Source: a virus
Virus record (IMG/VR): IMGVR_UViG_3300024313_000067
Location: 1 to 21,790 of that record
Strand: one strand, 5' to 3'
DNA length: 21,790 nucleotides
Shown: positions 5,963 to 12,304 of the stretch, piece after piece
Position numbering within the stretch: the first letter of the stretch is position 1
Layout of the letters: each line of letters opens with the position of its first letter
Notes under the pieces: generated by a model
Told to the model about the DNA's origin: nothing
Database searches by the model: none
Seen by the model: the letters and a program-made list of their open reading frames with translations, nothing else
Position numbers and translations under genes: made by a program

Positions 5963-8623
5963 ATGAGTATTTATATACAAGAAGTATTAGGTTTATTAAA
6001 CAGAGATAAAAAGGTAGATAAACTAGATCCTATAAGAGATCACATAGAATTTGGCAGATTATATAAAGATAGCACAATTAATACTGCTTCTTCATATATT
6101 CCTAAAATGGAACCGCTTATAATTAAATGGGGTGATTTTCTATGTGAAGCAACAAAAGGGTTAACTAGTACTAAAACTGGTTCTGGGAATGTTGGCTTTT
6201 TACCTGTATATACTACTCCTGCTGATGAAGGTTGTTCTATCGCTACACTTATAGATTCCATTGTAACACAAAATACTATAGGAGATACTATAACTATAGG
6301 AGGGAATCTTATAGTAACAGGTAATGTAGTACACGGTACTGATGTAGTAGGTGTACCAGCTCAAACAACAACTATAAATTCTAATCTTAAACTAGAAGGC
6401 CCTGTATATGACTCTCAAGGTACAATAGGTCAGTCAAATAAGATACTAGCAGGTTTAGCGGACGGTAGAACTATATGGAGTGATGGTGGTTTTCTTGTTC
6501 CTACTGTTGGTTTTGATACTTTACCAATGAGTGAAACTGCAAACTGGGATCAGTCTTCAGGTTTTAGAAATGCTTTTATAAATTTAAATGATACATCTGT
6601 AGCTTATAGAGTTATACAAGGTATGACTCCATTATCAGATGGTATGACGGGTGTTGTAATTGCAGAAAATACAAAAACTGGATCTGATCTTGCTGATGGA
6701 GCAATAAGATTTAACAATTGGACTAATGGTGCAAGAACTGTAACTAATAAAGTATCATGGTTTGAACCTACAATTCCACAGTTAGGATATAATACAAGCA
6801 GTCTAAAGTTTGGTGAGTCAATAAAAATAAAATATCATTACTATGATGCTGACTCAACTAATTCTGTTTTATATTGGGAATCTTGTTGTAAATTATACTC
6901 ATCAAATACATGTCCAACAACAACGGGTGCAACATATACTATAGACGAAGAAGGATCTTTAACTAATTCAATGACTGCAGTTGATGATGGATATGGAGGA
7001 TATGGTTTAACATTTAGTATAGTTGGTGGAGATCCTGCTAATGGAACATTTTTATTTGATACAGGTACTGGAGTATTTACATTTACTCCAGATGCTAATT
7101 GGTATGGAACAACAAGCTTTCAATTTCAAGTTACAGATGGGTACTGTAATTCTAATATATCTACAATACTAATAGTTGTAAATAATATTGTAGATCCACC
7201 GTTATGGACATCAACAGATCCCGTAACTTTAAATACTTACCCTAATCTAACAGGTAATGATGTATGGACATATAACTGGACTACAAGTGATCCAGATACA
7301 GCTTGTAATGATTTAACTTATGTTATAACAGTAGACGGAGTTGAAATATATCCAGCTGCAGGTTCTAGTTGGTTAACTTTTACAGATAATGGTGATTGTA
7401 CAGGAACGTTAAGCGGTTCATATCCATCTACAGGAGGTAATTTTACGGTTCAAATGATTGTTAATGATCCAGATGGAGGGTCTGATACACAGTCATTCAC
7501 AATCGGTGGATTAGCTGTAACTCAAAATACATATTTTGTTAGTTGGCAAGATAGTTCTGGTTCTATGAGTAACACTATACAAGCAACTTCTCAAATATCA
7601 AGCGTTCCAGTTTTCTATTGTAAAGGTCAAATTCTTGCTGGTTCAGAAATTAGAGCAACTAGAGATCAAGATCCAAATATTGAATATGGTTTAGTAAATG
7701 ATATTAATAATATAGTCTATTATGCTAACCTTTTGGTAAGAGAAGATATGTTATTTACTTATCCAGGAATACCAGCAAATATATTTATAGATACTATAAC
7801 TAACAGTACCAATTTTTCTCGTATAATAAGTCTTAAAGATATAAATGGGAATCCTTATAATCATGGATTAACTCCCTCAAGTACCCTTGTTAATTTTGAG
7901 TTTAGCTTAACTGACTCCATGAAAATTGCAGATTATCAAAATTCAAATAATCTTAGAAATTTATTGCAAGATTATTATGCTACAGGAGGTACATATTCAG
8001 ACGGTAATACAAATTCAGCTACAAATGGTAGCGATATGTATGATAGTCATATTATATGGGGGCATTCAGAAGAAGAAAGGCAAATTCAAATGATGTCTAA
8101 TAAAGGACTTGGAAGTACTACAGGTCCTACAGGTACTTTTCCTAATGCAGATAAAGTAGTCTTTCTTGCTTTTGGTGATGAGTCAGATATTAGTGCTGGA
8201 TATCAACTTAATAATGTATATACGGGAGCTGGGTCTTGGTCAGATAGAGCAAATACAGTTGTTCAAAACATTGAAGATGATGTTATAGGGTTAAGAGATT
8301 ATATAAGTACTATAGAAACAACAGCAGGAAATAACTCTATATATAGATCTACTTTCTTTCAACCTAACCCACCTAATGCTGGTAGTTTAGAACCATTAGT
8401 TAGTAATGTAGGTGGTCTTTTACAGTATGGTATAAATGGTTCAGTATTTACACCTCCTGCAGCTTCAGCTTATACTAATGCAGCATTTCAAGATATGGTT
8501 GATTATGCAACAAATGGACCTATAAGAGTTAAATATAGAAGTGGATTATCAGATGTAAATGCTCAAAGCTATTGGTATAATCAAATTAAAGCTGCTCTTT
8601 TAGATCATGGGTTTATGGTATAA
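5963..8623 (+). CDS. Tail-fibre/adhesin-like virion protein with cadherin-like and VWA-like domains
   Basis: The largest gene here, 886 residues. The N-terminal 1-110 lacks a signal peptide and is probably the virion-attachment part. Residues 110-180 carry fibre-type short beta repeats (GGNLIVTGNVV, then ILAGLADGRTIW). Residues about 323-393 read like a cadherin-like/VCBS domain: DEEGS, DD-x-Y, DPANGTF, FTPDANWYG, then F-Q-V-T-D-G. Residues about 415-515 form a second Ig/cadherin-like unit ending NDPDGGSDTQSF. From 524 a VWA-like region begins with the MIDAS motif D530-S-S532-G-S534-M, and an acidic FGDESD (739-742) could supply the third metal loop, with a long insertion between. It is followed after 3 bases by an exported protein. 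Its likely role is binding the host surface in a metal-dependent way. Confidence 0.75.
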   Translation: MSIYIQEVLGLLNRDKKVDKLDPIRDHIEFGRLYKDSTINTASSYIPKMEPLIIKWGDFLCEATKGLTSTKTGSGNVGFLPVYTTPADEGCSIATLIDSIVTQNTIGDTITIGGNLIVTGNVVHGTDVVGVPAQTTTINSNLKLEGPVYDSQGTIGQSNKILAGLADGRTIWSDGGFLVPTVGFDTLPMSETANWDQSSGFRNAFINLNDTSVAYRVIQGMTPLSDGMTGVVIAENTKTGSDLADGAIRFNNWTNGARTVTNKVSWFEPTIPQLGYNTSSLKFGESIKIKYHYYDADSTNSVLYWESCCKLYSSNTCPTTTGATYTIDEEGSLTNSMTAVDDGYGGYGLTFSIVGGDPANGTFLFDTGTGVFTFTPDANWYGTTSFQFQVTDGYCNSNISTILIVVNNIVDPPLWTSTDPVTLNTYPNLTGNDVWTYNWTTSDPDTACNDLTYVITVDGVEIYPAAGSSWLTFTDNGDCTGTLSGSYPSTGGNFTVQMIVNDPDGGSDTQSFTIGGLAVTQNTYFVSWQDSSGSMSNTIQATSQISSVPVFYCKGQILAGSEIRATRDQDPNIEYGLVNDINNIVYYANLLVREDMLFTYPGIPANIFIDTITNSTNFSRIISLKDINGNPYNHGLTPSSTLVNFEFSLTDSMKIADYQNSNNLRNLLQDYYATGGTYSDGNTNSATNGSDMYDSHIIWGHSEEERQIQMMSNKGLGSTTGPTGTFPNADKVVFLAFGDESDISAGYQLNNVYTGAGSWSDRANTVVQNIEDDVIGLRDYISTIETTAGNNSIYRSTFFQPNPPNAGSLEPLVSNVGGLLQYGINGSVFTPPAASAYTNAAFQDMVDYATNGPIRVKYRSGLSDVNAQSYWYNQIKAALLDHGFMV

Positions 8624-8626
8624 CAT

Positions 8627-9100
8627 ATGAATTTAAAAAATATAATAATAGCATTAATATTATGCATACCCTTTATATCTTCATCTCAGCTTAATAAAAA
8701 TATATGGCAAGCATCTACATTTCAGTTTTTCTCTGGAGCTGCTGATGGGGCCAATCAAGCTTATCTTTTTCATTATAGTAATAGTGGATTATTTAAACAA
8801 TGGGGTATTAGACCAAACGAAGAAGCATGGAAAAATAAGTGGGTTGTAGATCCAAATGGTCAAGTTAGAGTAGGAACAGAACGATTTTGGTTATCTAGTA
8901 GGTCTTTAGTTTTTTTGACTGACTTTCATCATGCTACAAGATTTGTAAAGCATAGACTTGATGAAGGCACTACTTTAACATATGCTTTTGGTCATGGTAT
9001 TAAAAAGAAAAAGTGGTATTGGTACGTAGCCGATTTTAGCATAATGTTTACTGCTAGATCTATTGGTTTTTATTCTACTTACAATTTAATATTTAAATAG
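8627..9100 (+). CDS. Exported protein of unknown function downstream of the fibre gene
   Basis: A 157-residue protein. A Lys-containing N-terminus and hydrophobic core (residues 5-16) end near SSSQ at 18-21, giving a signal peptide or N-terminal anchor. The mature part is aromatic-rich (FSGAADGANQ at 35-44, EEAWKNKW, then KKKWYWYVADF near 122-132), with a second hydrophobic stretch around 132-156. It starts 3 bases after the fibre gene, so it is probably translated with it. It may be an envelope-located lysis or superinfection factor, but no family motif supports that. Its last 8 bases overlap the end of the opposing gene. Confidence 0.6.
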   Translation: MNLKNIIIALILCIPFISSSQLNKNIWQASTFQFFSGAADGANQAYLFHYSNSGLFKQWGIRPNEEAWKNKWVVDPNGQVRVGTERFWLSSRSLVFLTDFHHATRFVKHRLDEGTTLTYAFGHGIKKKKWYWYVADFSIMFTARSIGFYSTYNLIFK

Positions 9101-9434
9101 ATTTTTCTTTTTCTAGTTCTTTTTGCAAACATGCAAGTGCACGCCATGCAACTTTAGCAGTGTGACGTATACCATCATTATCAATTGTACCTGCATCAAT
9201 AAGATGTCTAGCTAATGCATCAAAGTCATCAGTAGACTTATTACGATCCCAATGTAGCGGTTTATCAGGGTGATGTTGAATGTTTCCTTGTAATGAAACT
9301 CTTGATATTTCCATAATAGCATCTGGAAAGTATCTTAATACACCAGTAAACACAGGTGTATTTTTTCTATCTTTTGCATTTTTTAAATCATTTATAAAGT
9401 GCCATTCTTTTTCAATCATTCTACTTTTTTTCAT
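9093..9434 (-). CDS. DUF5664-family dATP/dGTP diphosphohydrolase-like protein
   Basis: A 113-residue protein. The run L-R-Y-F-P-D-A-I-M-E-I-S-R-V-S at 33-47, then PLHWDR-x-KS-x-D at 59-69, RHLID, and DGIRHTAKVAWRAL at 87-100 match the conserved core of DUF5664 proteins, commonly annotated as dATP/dGTP diphosphohydrolases (all-alpha NTP pyrophosphatase type). The likely reaction is purine dNTP to dNMP plus pyrophosphate, which would adjust the pool for the phage polymerase. I chose the ATG at 9434; a TTG one codon upstream is less likely. A strong RNA hairpin ends 24 bases before this start. Last gene of the minus block, overlapping the opposing gene tail to tail. Confidence 0.7.
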   Translation of the reverse strand: MKKSRMIEKEWHFINDLKNAKDRKNTPVFTGVLRYFPDAIMEISRVSLQGNIQHHPDKPLHWDRNKSTDDFDALARHLIDAGTIDNDGIRHTAKVAWRALACLQKELEKEKSI

Positions 9435-9458
9435 CAATTAAATATTTATATATAACTC

Positions 9459-9509
9459 AGGAAGCCAGAGCCTAACTATAAAAATTAGACTCCGGTTGGT
9501 TATCTTCCT
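9459..9509 (-). ncRNA. Structured RNA element in the leader of the DUF5664 gene
   Basis: Minus-strand RNA forms an outer 6-bp helix (AGGAAG with CUUCCU) and an inner uninterrupted 11-bp helix, CCGGAGUCUAA with UUAGGCUCUGG, capped by a 9-base loop. The two helices are separated by an 8-base bulge on the 5' side only. Two of the inner pairs are G-U, so the helix is continuous only in minus-strand RNA; on the plus strand those become A-C mismatches. No T-run follows, so it is not a standard terminator. The 5' arm covers the last codons and stop of the upstream micro-gene. Confidence 0.55.
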
Positions 9510-9580
9510 TCATTTAAGTTATTAGTACTAGCTATATATAAGCATAGTACTGCTAAAAATGCTATAATTAATATTTTCAT
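9500..9580 (-). CDS. 26-residue single-span membrane micro-protein
   Basis: Sequence type MKILIIAFLAVLCLYIAS followed by a polar tail ending NEGR. Residues 3-18 are a transmembrane segment or a signal-like anchor. Its ATG overlaps the TGA of the DUF932 gene (ATGA), a classic translational-coupling arrangement. Its stop codon lies in the bulge of the RNA structure at 9459-9509, so ribosomes finishing it would open the outer helix. It could be a real membrane micro-protein or a leader peptide controlling the next gene. Confidence 0.45.
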   Translation of the reverse strand: MKILIIAFLAVLCLYIASTNNLNEGR

Positions 9581-10446
9581 ATAAATAAATGAGAATATGA
9601 ATTATTTTGATTAATTACTTCATCAACTTCAATAATACTATTGCTTTTTTTAGATGCTATATTAGAATTTACAATAGGTAATTCTTTTATATTTACATTA
9701 TTAATATTTATTACATTACTCATAATAAAGTCATGAAAGTTTTGAGATGATTGAAGCCAATTTCTAGGGTGAGCTTTCTTTAATGCGTAAGTTACATTAT
9801 TATAAAATGCCCAGCAATTATTTTGTTCAACACCATAATAGTAAGAAGGCTTACTTAGCTCATTCTTAATCATTGTCATTTGCTGTGTATCAAGAGTTTC
9901 TTCTTCAATAAACAATCTCCCTGTTAATTCAGCTTGTTGCTTTATTGTTAAACTGCATGACTTCATTGAATCACGATCATTTATAATACGTGTGTAGTAA
10001 TATTCTGCATTTTTTATTTGATCACTAATATGCATTGAGACTTCCATATTAGCAGCTCCTGTATGTTTACGCTTCCAATTCATCATATCACCTGCAATCA
10101 TGCCATTGCTGCATACTTTTACATATGCGCCAATTGCACATTGAAAGCGTGTACTTTTGTCATATGAATTTGTCCAAGCAAACATCATCCCTAATTCATG
10201 CTCATTGGATATTTTATCATTTTTAGTTCTGCTGTTGTATATATGATATATACCTTGAGCAACGTTTGCATTCATACTAGCTCTGTATATTTCATTTTTA
10301 ACTGTAAAACCACTCTTTCTTAAAAGAGATAAAGTTTTTTCTATCACTGATTTATGTGATACTACTGTATAGCTTTCACCATGATTTGGTAAAGGCGCAT
10401 TTTCTAAATATGATTTAGTAACGTCTTTTGGTTTTATGTAACCCAT
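9577..10446 (-). CDS. DUF932-family phage/plasmid protein
   Basis: A 289-residue protein. The central motif V-C-S-N-G-M-I at 111-117, preceded by FQCAIGAYVK and followed after a helical section by NCWAFYNNVTYALKKAHPRNWL, is typical of DUF932 proteins, which are widespread on phages and plasmids and have no established biochemical activity. The last ~60 residues are Asn/Ser/Ile-rich and look disordered. A good Bacteroidota-type promoter lies just upstream (10467-10497), so this gene may start its own transcript, which continues into the coupled micro-gene. Family assignment is from motif recognition. Confidence 0.65.
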   Translation of the reverse strand: MGYIKPKDVTKSYLENAPLPNHGESYTVVSHKSVIEKTLSLLRKSGFTVKNEIYRASMNANVAQGIYHIYNSRTKNDKISNEHELGMMFAWTNSYDKSTRFQCAIGAYVKVCSNGMIAGDMMNWKRKHTGAANMEVSMHISDQIKNAEYYYTRIINDRDSMKSCSLTIKQQAELTGRLFIEEETLDTQQMTMIKNELSKPSYYYGVEQNNCWAFYNNVTYALKKAHPRNWLQSSQNFHDFIMSNVININNVNIKELPIVNSNIASKKSNSIIEVDEVINQNNSYSHLFI

Positions 10447-10466
10447 AATTATAAACTTTTAAAGTG

Positions 10467-10497
10467 TAAATATAATAAATTAATCTGACACAGCAAA
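10467..10497 (-). promoter_or_regulatory. Bacteroidota-type promoter upstream of the DUF932 gene
   Basis: On the minus strand TTTG (10494-10497) is followed after exactly 19 bases by TATATTTA (10467-10474). The Bacteroidota housekeeping consensus is TTTG, 19-21 bases, TAnnTTTG, so 11 of the 12 defined or free consensus positions fit; the final G is A. Transcription would begin about 7 bases on, giving a leader of roughly 15 bases before the ATG at 10446. Confidence 0.5.
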
Positions 10498-11331
10498 TTA
10501 AAATATATATCTTATTGTATTTAAAGGAAAGTATTTACTGTATATCTCTTTAAATTCTCTTAATAATCTGCTTTTATGTATCAGAGGATATCTCATGACA
10601 CCGCTTTGATTCTTTACTTCTGAACTATACTTCATCATATCCTGAGCTTCTATTGATGCTTTGGCCATTTGATTAGTATGATTGGTTAAAGCAATAACTT
10701 CACATTTATTTATACCTGCATGTTCTTTTACTTGTATAAATAGTTTATCATACTCTTCTTTCCAACCAGGATAAAAGACTAAAGGACTATAATTAATATG
10801 AACTTCCCAGCCCAACTCTTTAAGCCGGTTAACATCAGCTATGCGGCTTTCTATCTTTTGCATCTTAGGTTCTAATATATTAGAATACTTTTGAGGCATA
10901 AGACTAACACGAACTCTTGGGGACTTGTTGAACTTTTTTACATCAAGTTTCAACAATCCGGGATACTTAGTAGCCATAGTACTATTAAGCTGAGGATGAT
11001 CATCATAGCGTTTAAGATAATCAATCAAAGGTTCAGGCATATGTTTTTGCATTAGAACTAAATCTGAATTGCATGCTACATCTACCATAGTATATATAGG
11101 GTCTTGTTGATCAGGTTCTTTATAGTAAGATTTTTCCCAATTAACTACAGACTGGAAGATCTGATCAACGTTTTCATTGACAAATACTCTTTTACCATTA
11201 TATCTAGACATATAACAATAAGTATCTACACAGCCACCAAAACATCCGTAGATAATATTGGGAGCTATGCAGTTAGCACTATTGTTATTTGGTTTAGTTA
11301 CAAGGGTTTTAGTTCTTTGTACCTTAATCAT
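10498..11331 (-). CDS. Spore photoproduct lyase-like radical SAM protein
   Basis: A 277-residue protein. An N-terminal cluster motif Y-G-C30-F-G-G-C34-V-D-T-Y-C39-Y-M would bind a 4Fe-4S cluster; the Y-C-Y-M ending is typical of SPL-type enzymes. Also SPL-like are VAC87NSD, RVSLMPQKYSNILEP (140-155, the substrate arm), and HINYSPLVFYPGW at 178-190. SPL uses S-adenosylmethionine to reverse a UV-induced thymine dimer in spores; phage and non-sporing versions may repair related lesions or modify bases. The third cysteine is two residues further along than in the standard CX3CX2C. The gene overlaps the MazG-like gene by 8 bases (ATGATTAA). Confidence 0.7.
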   Translation of the reverse strand: MIKVQRTKTLVTKPNNNSANCIAPNIIYGCFGGCVDTYCYMSRYNGKRVFVNENVDQIFQSVVNWEKSYYKEPDQQDPIYTMVDVACNSDLVLMQKHMPEPLIDYLKRYDDHPQLNSTMATKYPGLLKLDVKKFNKSPRVRVSLMPQKYSNILEPKMQKIESRIADVNRLKELGWEVHINYSPLVFYPGWKEEYDKLFIQVKEHAGINKCEVIALTNHTNQMAKASIEAQDMMKYSSEVKNQSGVMRYPLIHKSRLLREFKEIYSKYFPLNTIRYIF

Positions 11332-11632
11332 TATCTTTTACAAACTGCCCGTTAACCATCTTGCCTGTACGCTTTGCAATTACATTGTAAGCACTTTCAA
11401 GACACGCTTCTAGGCTAAGATTTTGCATTTTAGCTTGGATAATCAAAGTAACCATAATATCACCAATAGCATCTATAATCTCTGCTCGATCATTATTATT
11501 AATAGCTGTACATAGTTCTGTTGTTTCTTCTAATGTTTTCAATGCCTGAGCCATTGGTGTAGCTTTATCAAGAATGCCTTTTTCTTCAGCCCACTTTTCT
11601 ATATCTGTTTGTACTTTAAAATAAAAATCCAT
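11324..11632 (-). CDS. MazG-like nucleotide pyrophosphohydrolase
   Basis: A 102-residue all-alpha NTP pyrophosphohydrolase. Metal-binding carboxylates lie in E35-E36-x-x-E39 and in E51-I-I-D54-A-I-G-D58, followed by I-M-V-T-L-I, the usual EExxE plus ExxD arrangement. Such enzymes hydrolyse NTPs or dNTPs to monophosphates and pyrophosphate; in phages they are linked to nucleotide recycling or blunting the starvation signal. The length suits a single-domain MazG. It lies 9 bases after phoH and overlaps the SPL-like gene, making it part of the polB transcript. Confidence 0.8.
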   Translation of the reverse strand: MDFYFKVQTDIEKWAEEKGILDKATPMAQALKTLEETTELCTAINNNDRAEIIDAIGDIMVTLIIQAKMQNLSLEACLESAYNVIAKRTGKMVNGQFVKDND

Positions 11633-11641
11633 AATTTAATT

Positions 11642-12304
11642 TTAATTGTTAATTAATAGTTCTAATATTTCAGTTAATGATTCATGTCTATGATTATCTT
11701 CTAATACAATCTTATAAACATGCTTTGAGCTTACTATCTTAGATACTTCATGTATAGCAGAGTAGTTTTTATCTTTTAAATCTATTTGTTGGTTATCACC
11801 ACAAAATATCATCATAGAATCTTTACCTAATCTACTTAAAGCCATTGAAAATTGTGATCTTGTTAAATTTTGAAATTCATCAACAATAACAACAGAATTA
11901 TCAAATGTTCTACCTCTAAAATGAGATAAAGAAACTAACTCTATCTGCTCATCAGTTTCAAGTTTTTCTAAAAACTCAGGTTTATTATATACTTTACGCA
12001 TGTTAGACTTTATAGGGACTAACCATGGTTCCATTTTTTCTTTTTCAGAGCCAGGTAAAAATCCATTATCTTCTGTAGCCACAGTGGGCCTAGTAATAAT
12101 AATTTTATTATACTGCCTCTTAAAGAACTGATCTAATGCAATTTGAACAGCAAGTAATGTCTTACCACTACCTGCGTTTCCATGAATAAAATTAAAAGGA
12201 TGCTTAAGAATGTTTTCTTTTGCAATCTTTTGCTCATCAGATAGAGTAATATTAAATTTTATAGACCCTTTAGGTGGCCTTTTTGTTTTATTTTCTTTAG
12301 TCAT
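11642..12304 (-). CDS. phoH: PhoH-like ATPase
   Basis: A 220-residue P-loop ATPase. Walker A G42-N-A-G-S-G-K-T49, the PhoH motif T71-R-P-T-V, G-F-L-P-G-S-E-K-E-K-M (81-91), Walker B V-I-V-D142-E143-F-Q-N, and the sensor region FCGDNQQID all match phage PhoH proteins. The fold is related to superfamily 1 helicases; the actual function in phages is unresolved (RNA-related or phosphate-stress roles have been proposed). Its start overlaps the polB stop in TAATG, so it is translationally coupled to the polymerase. Confidence 0.9.
   Translation of the reverse strand: MTKENKTKRPPKGSIKFNITLSDEQKIAKENILKHPFNFIHGNAGSGKTLLAVQIALDQFFKRQYNKIIITRPTVATEDNGFLPGSEKEKMEPWLVPIKSNMRKVYNKPEFLEKLETDEQIELVSLSHFRGRTFDNSVVIVDEFQNLTRSQFSMALSRLGKDSMMIFCGDNQQIDLKDKNYSAIHEVSKIVSSKHVYKIVLEDNHRHESLTEILELLINN

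Noticed and set aside
9112-9130. TTGCA / TGCAA hairpin after the plus-strand exported gene as a terminator
   Set aside because: Only 5 bp, inside a coding region and with no T-run after it.
9435-9437. TTG start codon for the DUF5664 gene
   Set aside because: An ATG follows immediately at 9434; there is no reason to prefer TTG.
9093-11632. Complete 2-aminoadenine (Z-DNA) pathway
   Set aside because: Only a DUF5664-like gene and a MazG-like gene are present; no PurZ-type adenylosuccinate synthetase or DatZ-type HD phosphohydrolase is visible.
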